Shown piece after piece: positions 53,623 through 63,232 of a stretch of DNA of 64,000 nucleotides. The translations under genes and the position numbers were made by a program. Source of the DNA: Methylophaga sp. OBS1 (GTDB taxonomy: Bacteria > Pseudomonadota > Gammaproteobacteria > Nitrosococcales > Methylophagaceae); NCBI RefSeq assembly GCF_026319365.1, contig NZ_JAPDMS010000002.1, positions 310,001 through 374,000 of the forward strand, read 5' to 3'. Below the pieces are notes generated by a model. That model searched no databases and had not been told where the DNA came from. It saw only the letters and a list, made by a program, of their open reading frames with translations. Every line of letters starts with the position of its first letter. Within the stretch, counting starts at the first letter, position 1.

Positions 53623-54408
53623 ATGGATCGAGAACGAAAGAAAGATTCCGCTCAACTGGCGGTGGTCGGTATTATCAGACAGTCTGCAAACATTGTTTTG
53701 CAGAGACACAAAAAACTTTTAAAAACACTGGGCTTACCAATTTTATTATTGGCGGCTTTGGATTCTTTTCCTGCCATCTTCTTTGAAGATAATAATCTAC
53801 TGGCTTTTGGTTTTTTCCTCTTGAGTTTGCTGATTTTTGTGCCCTATGCCAGCTGTTGTCATCGGTTGGTGATCATGAAAGATCAGCCAGATCAAGCTGT
53901 CGAATTTGTATGGACAGCTAGGGAAACCCGTTTCCTGGGCTGGACCCTCGCAATTTATTTTCTGGCTGCATCAGCGCACTTGGCGGGAGGAGTGCTGTGG
54001 CAGGCGCTGTCGTCAGTAGTAAGAAACGTCGGTCTGATCTCAGGTATATTCCTGGTTTTCACGTTGGTTATCTTGCCAGGATTTTACCTTCTGGCACGTT
54101 TAAGCCTGGTATTTCCGGGAACAGCGGTTGGGGAACGACCCGATATCAAGTCGGTGTGGACACTGTCGAATGGCAATGTCTTTCAACTCATCATGATTGT
54201 TGTGATTTATCCGCTACTGACATCATTTTTTCTGTATCTATTCATTACTAAGATATTGCTGACGAGTGCCAGCACCTTAGCCAGTATCGTCTACAGTGTG
54301 AGTTTTTATCTGTTCACGCTGTTTATAATTTCAGCGCTTTCAACGGCCTTTGTTGAATTAAAGAAACTGGTTGCATCAAATCAGCAAACGGTCGAGAAAG
54401 CCGGCTGA
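53623..54408 (+). CDS. Hypothetical inner-membrane protein
   Basis: 261-residue protein with about six membrane helices. It begins with a basic, soluble stretch (MDRERKKDSAQLAVVGIIR) and has paired helices around residues 33-75, 105-125, 137-165 and 185-240. The layout resembles a YciC/glycerophosphodiester-type membrane domain, but I do not assign it. It lies 57 bp after the preceding secreted protein and may be cotranscribed. Confidence 0.68.
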   Translation: MDRERKKDSAQLAVVGIIRQSANIVLQRHKKLLKTLGLPILLLAALDSFPAIFFEDNNLLAFGFFLLSLLIFVPYASCCHRLVIMKDQPDQAVEFVWTARETRFLGWTLAIYFLAASAHLAGGVLWQALSSVVRNVGLISGIFLVFTLVILPGFYLLARLSLVFPGTAVGERPDIKSVWTLSNGNVFQLIMIVVIYPLLTSFFLYLFITKILLTSASTLASIVYSVSFYLFTLFIISALSTAFVELKKLVASNQQTVEKAG

Positions 54409-54420
54409 CTTCAGCCGGCT
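54399..54420. terminator. Hairpin between convergent genes, likely terminator of degQ
   Basis: AGCCGGCTGA-CT-TCAGCCGGCT is a perfect 10-bp stem overlapping the last codons of the plus-strand membrane protein gene. On the minus strand it is followed by UUUCUC, so it mainly fits degQ termination. Confidence 0.6.
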
Positions 54421-54431
54421 CTCGATAACAT

Positions 54432-55808
54432 TTACTTCAGCAACAAGAACATGGCCTGACGACCACGGACAATATTCAGCAGTAACTGGTCGGCATTCTG
54501 CACCATCGGTTTGAAAGCAGCCAGGCTCTTCACTGGCTGACGATTGACTGAAGTAATCAGGTCTTCAGCTCGCAGACCGGCATTCCAGGCCGGACTGCCA
54601 CGCTTGACCGAATAAATGACAACCCCCTCAACCCGGCCATAGTATGGCGAGCCCTCTTCAATATCTCCGAAGGTGGCGCCGGACAATTTTGGGTGCACTG
54701 TGCCATTAGCTTCAGTTTGCCGGGTTTGCTTGACCTCGGCAGTCAGCTTTTTCTTGTCGCCATCACGAATGATCGATAATTCAACTTCCTGACCGACGAC
54801 CATCAGGCCAATGGTGTTACGTAAACTGTCTGCATTCGCCAGACGGGCACCATCCACCGCGGTGATTATGTCGCCGACCCGCAGACCCGCCTCATCAGCG
54901 GCCGAGTTGGGAACGACATGCGTTACCACGGCACCTTCCTGTTGATCGATATTGAACGCATTGGCCAGTTCCGGTGTGATGTCCTGCATCTGCACACCCA
55001 GATAAGCGCGGCGTACCTCACCAAACTCCAGCAGTTGATCGCTGATCTGTTTCACCAGGTTGCTGGGAATGGCAAAGCCGATACCGACATTGCCCGGATT
55101 CTGCCCCGGGGAGAAGATGGCGGTGTTAATCCCCACCAGTTCACCACGCAGATTGACCAGCGCACCGCCGGAGTTACCGGGGTTTATTGAGGCATCAGTC
55201 TGGATAAAGTTTTCGTAGCCTTCAATGCCCAGACCGCTACGACCGAGGGCACTGACAATACCGGATGTCACGGTCTGACCCAGGCCAAACGGGTTGCCGA
55301 TGGCGACCACAAAGTCACCGACCCGCAGGGATTCTGAGTCCGCCAGAGGCAAGGCCGACAAGTTTTCCGATGGAATTTTGATAAGCGCTACATCGGTGGC
55401 CGGATCGGTGCCGACGATTTCAGCCTGGAAGTTTCGACCATCATTCAGCGAAACTGTAATTTCATCCGCACCGCGAATCACGTGGTTGTTGGTAATCACC
55501 AGCCCCTCTCGGGCATCAATGATGACGCCCGACCCCAGGCTCTGCCGAGGTCTGACACGGGGTTGATCCGGCAAATTAAAGAAATGACGGAAGAAAGGAT
55601 CGTTTAACAGTGGGTTATCCTGCACCCGCACCTGACTGCGGGTCGCTATATTCACCACGGCAGGTTTGGAGCGATCCAGCATTGGGGCCAGCGTTGGCAT
55701 TTTTCCCTCGCTGGCAAACCAGTCCAGCGGCAGTGCGGCACTGGCAACTTGAGCAATTAAAGTCAGGCCAGCCAGCCAGACTAAGAGGGATTTGAGATTC
55801 TTGGTCAT
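54432..55808 (-). CDS. degQ: Periplasmic Do-type serine protease (DegQ/DegP)
   Basis: 458-residue HtrA family protease-chaperone of the periplasm. Signal peptide (ends ASAALP). The catalytic triad is His in VITNNHVI (near 108), Asp in ATDVALIK (near 138) and Ser in INPGNSGGAL (near 213). Two PDZ domains follow, with YLGVQMQDITPEL at about residue 265 and the second from about 380. The size is nearer DegQ than DegP, and there is no Q-linker of DegP length. It starts 13 bp after the J-protein gene on the same strand. Confidence 0.92.
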   Translation of the reverse strand: MTKNLKSLLVWLAGLTLIAQVASAALPLDWFASEGKMPTLAPMLDRSKPAVVNIATRSQVRVQDNPLLNDPFFRHFFNLPDQPRVRPRQSLGSGVIIDAREGLVITNNHVIRGADEITVSLNDGRNFQAEIVGTDPATDVALIKIPSENLSALPLADSESLRVGDFVVAIGNPFGLGQTVTSGIVSALGRSGLGIEGYENFIQTDASINPGNSGGALVNLRGELVGINTAIFSPGQNPGNVGIGFAIPSNLVKQISDQLLEFGEVRRAYLGVQMQDITPELANAFNIDQQEGAVVTHVVPNSAADEAGLRVGDIITAVDGARLANADSLRNTIGLMVVGQEVELSIIRDGDKKKLTAEVKQTRQTEANGTVHPKLSGATFGDIEEGSPYYGRVEGVVIYSVKRGSPAWNAGLRAEDLITSVNRQPVKSLAAFKPMVQNADQLLLNIVRGRQAMFLLLK

Positions 55809-55821
55809 CTAAACCTCCTTA

Positions 55822-56727
55822 TCAGACTTGTTCCAGTGCATCTCGCGGGTTGAAGGCCATTTCTTCCGCCATCTGCATGTAAAGTTTCTTGGCTTTGTCG
55901 CTGTCTGCGGGGGGCGTCATGATCTGCAATACAACGAACTCGTCACCGGGTTCTTTGCCAGGCAAACCACGCCCTTTAAGCCGCATTTTCTGACCGCTGC
56001 GGGTACCAGCGGGAATGGTGAGACTGATCTTGCCGGCCAGGGTCGGCACAGTCACTTTGGCCCCCAGCGCAGCTTCCCAGGGTGCCAGGGGCAGATCCAG
56101 ATACACATCCTTACCTTCCAACCGGTAGTGTTTGTGTGGCGCAATCTGCACTTCCAGATAAAGATCACCCGGCTTGCTGCCCATCCCGGCTTTGCCCTGA
56201 CCACTAAGGCGGATTTTTTTACCCGAGGCAATGCCGGCCGGGATTTTTACGTTAATGGTGCCACCCTGACTGGCACCGGCGGGACGGCGGATAGTTTTGG
56301 TGGCACCATTAAACGCATCTTCCAGTGAAATCGTGATCTTGGCGTTAACATCTTCACCTTTGGCAAAGAAATTATCGCCCATGCCGGCACCGCCCATGCC
56401 GCCCATGCCCCCGAACAGGTTCTCGAAGAAGCTGCTGAAGTTACCACCACCGGCGAAACCGCCCATATTTTCTTCCCAACCCGGTGGGGGCGTGAAGGAT
56501 TGGCCATGACGGTAGTTACTGCCGAATTGATCGTATTGCGCACGCTTCTGTGCATCACGCAGCACTTCATAAGCTTCGCCGACTTCCTTGAACTTGTCTT
56601 CAGCATCGGCCTCTTTGCTCACATCGGGATGATATTTCCTGGCGAGACGGCGATAGGCCTTTTTGATGTCATCCTGCGACGCATCGCGATTGACACCCAG
56701 TATCTTGTAATAGTCTTTGTATTCCAT
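55822..56727 (-). CDS. cbpA: DnaJ-like co-chaperone (CbpA type)
   Basis: 301-residue type II J-protein: J domain with the HPD motif ([13 protein letters not shown], residues 28-40), Gly/Phe-rich linker ([19 protein letters not shown]), and two beta-sandwich client-binding domains. The central Cys-rich zinc domain of DnaJ is missing, so CbpA is the better name. It works with DnaK. Immediately upstream of degQ, forming a protein-quality pair. Confidence 0.9.
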   Translation of the reverse strand: MEYKDYYKILGVNRDASQDDIKKAYRRLARKYHPDVSKEADAEDKFKEVGEAYEVLRDAQKRAQYDQFGSNYRHGQSFTPPPGWEENMGGFAGGGNFSSFFENLFGGMGGMGGAGMGDNFFAKGEDVNAKITISLEDAFNGATKTIRRPAGASQGGTINVKIPAGIASGKKIRLSGQGKAGMGSKPGDLYLEVQIAPHKHYRLEGKDVYLDLPLAPWEAALGAKVTVPTLAGKISLTIPAGTRSGQKMRLKGRGLPGKEPGDEFVVLQIMTPPADSDKAKKLYMQMAEEMAFNPRDALEQV

Positions 56728-56879
56728 AAACGGACTTATACACCTGAAATTGATTCAAATCACTAAGTGGGGTTTTAGGAATATCTTTTCAATGTATTTA
56801 AGGATTTTCCTGAGGTTTCGAGGGATTCAGGCATGAGAAAATACATCCACATAATAACCACGATATTCATGAGAGAAAT

Positions 56880-58931
56880 ATGTCTACCAGAAAAAAAATA
56901 TCCCTTATGCTGGCTGCCGCTCTGACCTCAACTGCAGGCGTTGCTGTTGCGGATGATAATGTCAGCCTGGACGAAATGGTCGTTACCGGTACGCGTTCTG
57001 AGACACCTATACTGGAGCAAGCAGGTAATACCGGCAGGGTTTCCGAACAGGAGATTGAACTGGTTCGCCCTGATCACATCAGTGAAATCGCCAACCGTGT
57101 CAGCGGCGTCAATATCCAGGAGGGCAACGGTCAGGAGCACCTGACTTCAATTCGTTCGCCGGTTTTGACCGGTGGTGCCGGGGCCGGTTCTTTTCTTTAC
57201 TTAGAAGACGGCATTCCCCTTCGTGCCGCTGGCTTCGCCAATGTGAACGGGCTGTTTGAGGTGAATTACGAGCAGGCAGGCGGGATCGAAATTGTCCGTG
57301 GTCCGGGCAGTGCCTTTTATGGCTCCAACGCGGTGCATGGTCTGGTCAATGTCCTGTCTCGAGCGCCTTCACTGGAATTGGAACGGGAAATTGATTTATC
57401 CATCGGTCCTAATGATCTCTACACGGCCAAAGCAACAGTCAGCGACACGGTGGGTAATCATGGTTACCGGGTCAATGTACTGGGTACGACCGACGGCGGT
57501 TATGCCAGTGATTCTGGCTATGACCAGCAAAAAGTGACCTTACGTCATGACTACTTCGGCGACGTTGATAGCTTTAAAACCTTGTTCAGCTATACCAATC
57601 TGAATCAGGAAACAACGCCTTACATTGAAGGCTATCAGGCCTATGAAGATGAGAGCCTGTCGCGCACTAATCCGGATCCAGCAGCCTATCGTGATGCCAA
57701 GTCCTACCGCTTGTCTACTGAGTGGATTCGCGAACTCAGTGACTCATCCCGGTTTACACTGACACCATATCTACGTCATACAGAAATGGAATTTCTGATG
57801 CACTTTCTGCCGGGGCAGGCGACTGAGAAAAACAAGCATAGTAGCGTTGGTTTATTGTCTTCTTACACCAAAGAACTAGACGGTGGTCACAAACTGATTT
57901 TTGGGACAGATTTCGAGTACACAGAAGGTGAACTGACTGAAATCCAATACAACCCGGCCCCACCATTTGGTGTTTTCATTCCCGGAGTACACTATGACTA
58001 TGATGTAGATGCTACCGTCATTGCACCCTATATTCATACGGAGTGGCAAGTATTGGAGGATACTCGGGTAACTGCCGGGCTGCGTTATGAATACACGCGT
58101 TACGATTATAGCAACAATACCGCTACTAGGACTCTGGCAGGTAGTAACCGCTATTTACGTCCTGACAGTGATGTCGACACCTTCAGTAATTTCAGTCCGA
58201 AACTGGGCGTTGTTCAGCAACTGACTGACGATACTGCGGCTTTTATCAATTATTCCCGTGGTACTCGTGCTCCTCAGACTACGGATTTGTATCGGGCGCA
58301 AATCGAACCATCACAAACCGGAAGTGCCGATTCTGAAACTATCGATAGTATCGAAGTGGGTGTGCGCAAAGTGGGTGACGGTCTGCAGTATGAAGTTACC
58401 GCTTACCATATGAAAAAGCGCGATTATTTCTTCACCGATACCGAAAATCAAAATGTACCTAATGGTAAAACCCAGCATACCGGTCTGGAATTGGGTGTGT
58501 TTTATCCGTTCTTTAATGATGAGTTTGATATCGCAGCCAATGTCGCTTTTGCCAAGCATGAGTATGACTTCGATAAGCCGAGTTCTGATATTGAGAGCGG
58601 TGGTTACTTGGTTACAGCACCCAAGCGTATCGCTAATGTCCGTCTGGGATGGAACGCGACCCCGCAAACCCGTGCAGAACTGGAATGGGAGCATATGAGC
58701 GAGTATTACCTGAACGATGCCAATACTTTTAAGTATGAAGGACATGACGTGTTCAATCTGTTTGTCTCGCATGATGTCACCGCAGACTTCACCCTTTACG
58801 GTCGACTCAAGAACGTATTCAACACCGAGTACGCAGAGCGGGCTGACTTTGGCGGTGGCGGCGGTGGTGACTATCGTTACTTCGTCGGTGAAAAGCGTTA
58901 CCTGCATGTCGGAGCCAGTTACCGTTTCTGA
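56880..58931 (+). CDS. TonB-dependent outer-membrane receptor
   Basis: 683-residue receptor. Signal peptide (ends AGVAVADD), a TonB box-like DEMVVTGTRSETP near residue 31, and a plug with the motif IEIVRGPGSAFYGSNAVHGLVNV near 138-160. The 22-strand barrel ends KRYLHVGASYRF with terminal Phe. Substrate unknown: no cobalamin riboswitch or Fur-like box was seen in the 152-bp region upstream. It is divergent from the J-protein gene. A Gly run (FGGGGGGDYR) sits just before the last strands. Confidence 0.88.
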   Translation: MSTRKKISLMLAAALTSTAGVAVADDNVSLDEMVVTGTRSETPILEQAGNTGRVSEQEIELVRPDHISEIANRVSGVNIQEGNGQEHLTSIRSPVLTGGAGAGSFLYLEDGIPLRAAGFANVNGLFEVNYEQAGGIEIVRGPGSAFYGSNAVHGLVNVLSRAPSLELEREIDLSIGPNDLYTAKATVSDTVGNHGYRVNVLGTTDGGYASDSGYDQQKVTLRHDYFGDVDSFKTLFSYTNLNQETTPYIEGYQAYEDESLSRTNPDPAAYRDAKSYRLSTEWIRELSDSSRFTLTPYLRHTEMEFLMHFLPGQATEKNKHSSVGLLSSYTKELDGGHKLIFGTDFEYTEGELTEIQYNPAPPFGVFIPGVHYDYDVDATVIAPYIHTEWQVLEDTRVTAGLRYEYTRYDYSNNTATRTLAGSNRYLRPDSDVDTFSNFSPKLGVVQQLTDDTAAFINYSRGTRAPQTTDLYRAQIEPSQTGSADSETIDSIEVGVRKVGDGLQYEVTAYHMKKRDYFFTDTENQNVPNGKTQHTGLELGVFYPFFNDEFDIAANVAFAKHEYDFDKPSSDIESGGYLVTAPKRIANVRLGWNATPQTRAELEWEHMSEYYLNDANTFKYEGHDVFNLFVSHDVTADFTLYGRLKNVFNTEYAERADFGGGGGGDYRYFVGEKRYLHVGASYRF

Positions 58932-58950
58932 TTGTGCTACTCCGGTAGCC

Positions 58951-59331
58951 CGTCATTGCGAGGAGCGCAGCGACGTGGCAATGCAGTCCGGCGATTGAAA
59001 CCTGGGACTGGATCGCTTCGGCTTTCTGCCTCGCGATGACGGAATTGCTGGTGAAGACGCTTAGGCGCTGGGGCGCATTGACAAGCCCCGACTTCTGAAG
59101 TGTGGATTTACATCCCATTCAGGTCATTGCGAGGAGCGCAGCGACGCGGCAATCCAGTCCGGTCATTGAAACTTGGGACTGGATCGCTTCGGCTTTTTGC
59201 CTCGCGATGACGGAATTGCTGGTGAAGACGCTCAGGCGTTGGAGTGCAAAGACAAGTCCTGACTTCTGAAGTGTGGATGTAACATTCCCTGCGGGTCATT
59301 GCGAGGAGCGTAGCGACGCTGCAATCCACTC
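58951..59331. repeat. Tandem palindromic repeats, 171-bp period
   Basis: Two full units and a partial third start at 58951, 59122 and about 59293. Each opens with (C/G)GTCATTGCGAGGAGCG and closes with CTCGCGATGACGG, the same palindrome family as at 26013-26610. The linkers (GAATTGCTGGTGAAGACGCT ... GACTTCTGAAGTGTGGAT) are repeated too, but differ from those of the first array. The 431-base gap 58932-59362 contains nothing else that I can see. Confidence 0.88.
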
Positions 59332-59362
59332 CAGTTTGTAGCGTCAGTAAAAGACGCTGAAG

Positions 59363-60841
59363 CTAACGGCTGCCAGACTTTCGTTCTTCCAGCCGTCGCA
59401 AAAACTCACGCATGATATCGTCATACAGCGCCATACCCAGGTATTCATCTTCGACACCGCTGTCGATGCTGGGATTGTCATTGATTTCGATCACCACAAT
59501 GCGGTTGCCGCTCTGCTTGATATCAATGCCATAGAGCCCATTGCCAATCAGCTTGGCAGCCTTGGTGGCGATTCGAATCACTTTTTCCGGTACTTCGCTG
59601 ACCGGTATCGCCGCAGACTTACCGCTGTCAGTGCCTTTTTTGGTGTTGTGGTTGTAGATCTGCCAGTGGCCTTTGCTCATAAAATACTGGCAGGCATAAA
59701 TCGGTTTGTTGTTGAAGACACCAATCCGCCAGTCATAATCGGTGTACATATATTCCTGCAGCAGAATAATCGCTGACTGCTGGAAGAAGGCCGGGGCTTC
59801 ACGGCGCAGATCGTCGGCATTGTTGACCTTAATCACACCGCGGGAAAAGGCCCCGTCTGGGATTTTCATCACCAGCGGGAAGGTGGCGGTTTCACACAAT
59901 GCATCCAGCCCCGCATGATCATTCCTATACAGCAGATGCGATTCCGGCATCGGCAGATCATTGGCGGCCAGCAGTTCTTTCAGATAAATTTTATTGGTGC
60001 AGCGAATGATGGAAGTCGGATCATCAATCACCACCAGTCCTTCACTCTCAGCGCGGCGGGCAAATTTGTAGGTGTGGTTATGCGTCGCCGTGGTTTCACG
60101 GATAAACAGGGCGTCATATTCAGCCAGGCGGATGTATTCGCGCGGCGTAATCAGCTCGACATCAATGCCGATGCGTCGACCACTGCTGATGAACTTCTTC
60201 AGCGCCGCCATATTGCTGGGCGGCATTTCTTCCTTGGGATTATGCAAAATCGCCATATCGTATCGGTACTGGCGACGTTTGGATGGCTTGCGCCACAGGC
60301 GATGACTGAAGTTATCCAGCGCTTCGGCAAAGAAATCCTGTTCCTGCTCGCTCAGTTTGTTAATGGCACTGGCCTTGATGCGGGTAATGGTCCAGTGGCC
60401 GTTAAAGCTGAACTCAACATCCAGAATCGGGCAGGGGAATTGTTCAAAAATCTGCCGCGCCAGTTTCTGCAGTGAAGTCACCGGCGTCTGGCCGAAGTAA
60501 ATTTTGAGCACAAAGCGTTCAGTCTGATCCGTGGAGGCCAGTTGTTTGTCCAGTTGTGCCGACAGATCGGACAGGTCATAAGCGTAAAGACTTTTGCGCG
60601 ATAAATCGTTGATGGTGCGCAGTCCGGGCAGGACCCGATGGCCGCGGGCTTCGGCCACCATAGAGCAATAATAGCCGCGACTCAGATAGTCGAGGCTGCG
60701 GCAAAGGTTGAGAATCTGCGCACGGCTGTCGCTGCGCGGCGGGGGAGATTGCAGGTAATCATCGACCGCAATGACCTGCTCACTGGGGAAATAGGGACTC
60801 CAGTCATCAATATTTTCGACTATTATCAGATGCTTAGTCAT
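59363..60841 (-). CDS. RimK-like ATP-grasp ligase with N-terminal RLAN-type domain
   Basis: 492-residue putative carboxylate-amine ligase. The N-terminal 200 residues (NIDDWSPYFPSEQVIAVDDY, then SRGYYCSMVAEARGHRVLP) resemble the RLAN domain found before RimK-like ATP-grasps. The C-terminal ATP-grasp shows FPLVMKIPDGAFSRGVIKV (ATP lysine and Gly-rich loop), LLQEYMYTDYDWRIGV and the metal-binding EINDNPSIDSGVED near residue 455. Such enzymes add amino acids to a peptide or metabolite. It is divergent from the DUF2817 and GNAT-C39 genes and probably belongs with them. Confidence 0.86.
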   Translation of the reverse strand: MTKHLIIVENIDDWSPYFPSEQVIAVDDYLQSPPPRSDSRAQILNLCRSLDYLSRGYYCSMVAEARGHRVLPGLRTINDLSRKSLYAYDLSDLSAQLDKQLASTDQTERFVLKIYFGQTPVTSLQKLARQIFEQFPCPILDVEFSFNGHWTITRIKASAINKLSEQEQDFFAEALDNFSHRLWRKPSKRRQYRYDMAILHNPKEEMPPSNMAALKKFISSGRRIGIDVELITPREYIRLAEYDALFIRETTATHNHTYKFARRAESEGLVVIDDPTSIIRCTNKIYLKELLAANDLPMPESHLLYRNDHAGLDALCETATFPLVMKIPDGAFSRGVIKVNNADDLRREAPAFFQQSAIILLQEYMYTDYDWRIGVFNNKPIYACQYFMSKGHWQIYNHNTKKGTDSGKSAAIPVSEVPEKVIRIATKAAKLIGNGLYGIDIKQSGNRIVVIEINDNPSIDSGVEDEYLGMALYDDIMREFLRRLEERKSGSR

Positions 60842-60917
60842 AGTGTGCTGTTGCTTCCTCCTGCGCCAGCGTGGTGTTTAAAAACGAATGATAAAGTCAA
60901 TTTAATCTGCATGTGTT

Positions 60918-60989
60918 AAAAATTTTTGCGAAGGATTTTATTTGCTGGTCAAAATGAGCAAACTCACATATTCTTCGCGAAAAATTTTT
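60918..60989. promoter_or_regulatory. Spaced inverted repeat in the divergent ATP-grasp / DUF2817 control region
   Basis: AAAAATTTTTGCGAAG (60918-60933) and CTTCGCGAAAAATTTTT (60973-60989) are inverted copies with a single inserted base, with 39 bp between them. They lie between the two divergent genes, just before the AGGAGG of the DUF2817 gene. A shared regulator site is possible. Confidence 0.45.
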
Positions 60990-61008
60990 GCACAGGAGGC
61001 CCGTTGCC

Positions 61009-62085
61009 ATGTATGCAGATGCCGTTTTGAGTGTTTTTTCCCAACGTTATGCGGGGGCTCGCGATAAGTTTATCAGCCATGTCGAAACCAGTTCGATCGT
61101 GGAAAAGCTGACCAATCTGCCGCACCCGCTGAAGGGGCCGAAAAACGAAAAACTGTTCTGTGACATCGCCTGGGCCGGGAATCTCAAAGCCGATAAAGTC
61201 CTGGTGCTGGTATCGGGCATCCACGGTGTTGAGGGTGGCGTGGGCTCGGCGATTCAGTCCGACTTCGTGTCCCGTCACCGTCGTCTGCCTTCCGATGTCT
61301 GTGTGGTGCTGGTGCATGCGCTGAATCCCTGGGGATTTGCCTGGGCCAGTCGAAATGACGAGCAGGGCATTGATGTCAATCGCAACTTTGTTGACTTCAA
61401 TAGCAAGCTGCCAGTTTCCAAAGCCACCGAAATCTGGGCTGAATTACAGCAAGGCAAAACTGACATAGCGACGATTGCGCAAAACCGTCAGCAATTCGAC
61501 CTGCTGTCAGAGGGGCAGTATGAAAAACCGGATATGCCCTATTACGGCGGAAAAGAGCCCAGTTGGTCACGTCAGGTGGTGGAGCAGTTGGTAGCGCAAA
61601 TCAAGCCGGCTAACCGTAAACAAGTCATGGTGATTGATATTCACAGTGGCCTGGGTCCCTATGGTTACGGTGAGCTGATTTGTGATCATCCAGTGGATAG
61701 CAAAGCCCATGATTATGCTGTGGAACTGTTCGGTGCCACCGTCACGGAACCTTCGCTGGGTAATTCCAGTTCCGGTACAAAACTGGGGCTGCATGACTAT
61801 TTCTGGCACAGTCAGGGTGAACATGTCTGCTATTTGACACTGGAATTCGGTAGTTTCGGCAATCAGCAGATGCTCAAGGTCCTGTCCGACGATCAGAAGC
61901 TGCAGCAGTCCGGCAAAATGGACTGGTCGGATGATAAAACCCTGGATGTTAAACATGCGATGCAGGACTTTTTCTGCCCGGATGAAGCACAATGGCAGGA
62001 ACTGGTGCTGTTCCGTGGCCGTCAGGTGATAGAGATGGCACTGGACGGATTAACTGAGAATGCAAACCACAACAACGGACGCTGA
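61009..62085 (+). CDS. DUF2817 protein, M14-like zinc carboxypeptidase
   Basis: 358-residue protein with M14-type metallopeptidase features. HGVEGGVGS supplies the H-x2-E zinc ligands (near residue 69), GIDVNRNFVDF the substrate-binding N-R, DIHSGLGPYGYGE the third zinc His, and LTLEFGSFG the likely catalytic Glu. DUF2817 is the family name and substrates are not known. ATG 61009 is chosen since a full AGGAGG lies 9 nt upstream; a TTG at 60988 is poorer. It overlaps the GNAT-C39 gene by 26 bp. Confidence 0.86.
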   Translation: MYADAVLSVFSQRYAGARDKFISHVETSSIVEKLTNLPHPLKGPKNEKLFCDIAWAGNLKADKVLVLVSGIHGVEGGVGSAIQSDFVSRHRRLPSDVCVVLVHALNPWGFAWASRNDEQGIDVNRNFVDFNSKLPVSKATEIWAELQQGKTDIATIAQNRQQFDLLSEGQYEKPDMPYYGGKEPSWSRQVVEQLVAQIKPANRKQVMVIDIHSGLGPYGYGELICDHPVDSKAHDYAVELFGATVTEPSLGNSSSGTKLGLHDYFWHSQGEHVCYLTLEFGSFGNQQMLKVLSDDQKLQQSGKMDWSDDKTLDVKHAMQDFFCPDEAQWQELVLFRGRQVIEMALDGLTENANHNNGR

Positions 62086-63190
62086 GATCGATATTCGCGA
62101 AGCGACACTGGATGATGTCGATGCGCTGAATAAGCTGGAAAATGCCTGTTTCGACACAGACAGGATTTCCCGCCGCAGCTTTCGCTGGATGATCGAAAAA
62201 GGCCACAGTCTGTTGCTGGTGGCGCTTGTTGACCAGCAACTGGTCGGTTATGTATTGCTGCTTTATTCAAAGGGTACCTCCCTGGGCCGGGTCTATTCGC
62301 TGGCGGTGGATGCCCGTTATCGCAAGGCCGGTATCGCCGCCAGGCTGATGCAGGAAGCCGAAACCCAGGCGTTGGATGATGGCCGTAGCTTCCTGAGGCT
62401 GGAAGTCCGTCCTGACAACCATGGGGCTATCCGTCTGTATGAAAAGCTGGATTATCAGCCTTTCGATATCGTCACCGATTTCTATGAGGACCATGCCGAC
62501 GCCCTCAGAATGATGAAGGTGCTGCACCACCAGCCTGAAATTACCCACCCTGAGGTCGCGCATTACTCCCAGACCACCGACTTCACCTGTGGTCCGGCCT
62601 GCCTGATGATGGCGATGAAAACCTATGATGCGCCTCTTGTGCTGGACCGGCGTCTGGAATTCCAGCTCTGGCGAGAAGCCACCACCATCTTTATGACTTC
62701 CGGCCATGGTGGCTGCAGTCCGCAGGGCCTGGCATTAGCGGCCTACCGTCGCGGGCTCAATACCACCCTGGTCACGAATTCTGACTTGATTCCCTTTGTC
62801 GGTGGCGTGCGAAGTGAAGACAAAAAGGCGGTGATTGAATGCGTGCATCAGGACTTCATCGAGCAAATCAGCAGTTCTGAAATCCAGCAACTACAATGTA
62901 CCGTCGATACTGCACTGCTCAAACATTCTCTGGATCAGGGCGCGCTGGCGCTGGTTTTGATCAGCTCCTACCGGCTTAACGAGAGTAAATCCCCGCATTG
63001 GGTGCTTGTGGTGTCGATATCAGATACTTTTGTTTATTTTCACGACCCGGATGTAGATTTGGACGATAACAAAAGCCTCACTGACAGCGGCTATATCCCG
63101 GTTACACATAAGGAATTCAACCGCATGCTGGGCTACGGTAAACCGCGCTATCAGGCGGCCGTTATCGTGTCTGACACTTTGTTGAAATGA
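62060..63190 (+). CDS. GNAT acetyltransferase fused to a C39-like cysteine peptidase
   Basis: 376-residue two-domain protein. Residues 1-150 are a GNAT domain of RimI type (VYSLAVDARYRKAGIAARLM with the acetyl-CoA loop R-x2-G-I-A, then RLYEKLDYQPF). Residues 165-376 are a C39-like peptidase with Gln/Cys in YSQTTDFTCGPACLMM, His in SPHWVLVVS and Asp in YFHDPDVD. The 26-bp overlap with DUF2817 shows tight coupling. Acetylation and cleavage of the same peptide, made by the divergent ATP-grasp ligase, is the natural guess. Confidence 0.88.
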   Translation: MQTTTTDAEIDIREATLDDVDALNKLENACFDTDRISRRSFRWMIEKGHSLLLVALVDQQLVGYVLLLYSKGTSLGRVYSLAVDARYRKAGIAARLMQEAETQALDDGRSFLRLEVRPDNHGAIRLYEKLDYQPFDIVTDFYEDHADALRMMKVLHHQPEITHPEVAHYSQTTDFTCGPACLMMAMKTYDAPLVLDRRLEFQLWREATTIFMTSGHGGCSPQGLALAAYRRGLNTTLVTNSDLIPFVGGVRSEDKKAVIECVHQDFIEQISSSEIQQLQCTVDTALLKHSLDQGALALVLISSYRLNESKSPHWVLVVSISDTFVYFHDPDVDLDDNKSLTDSGYIPVTHKEFNRMLGYGKPRYQAAVIVSDTLLK

Positions 63191-63232
63191 ACTTTTGATT
63201 GTCAGTCGGGTCGGTCAGGCTGAGGAGTGATT

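Noticed and set aside
56728..56879. Cobalamin riboswitch or Fur box before the second TonB receptor
   Set aside because: The conserved B12-box and Fur hexamers are not visible in this 152-bp gap.
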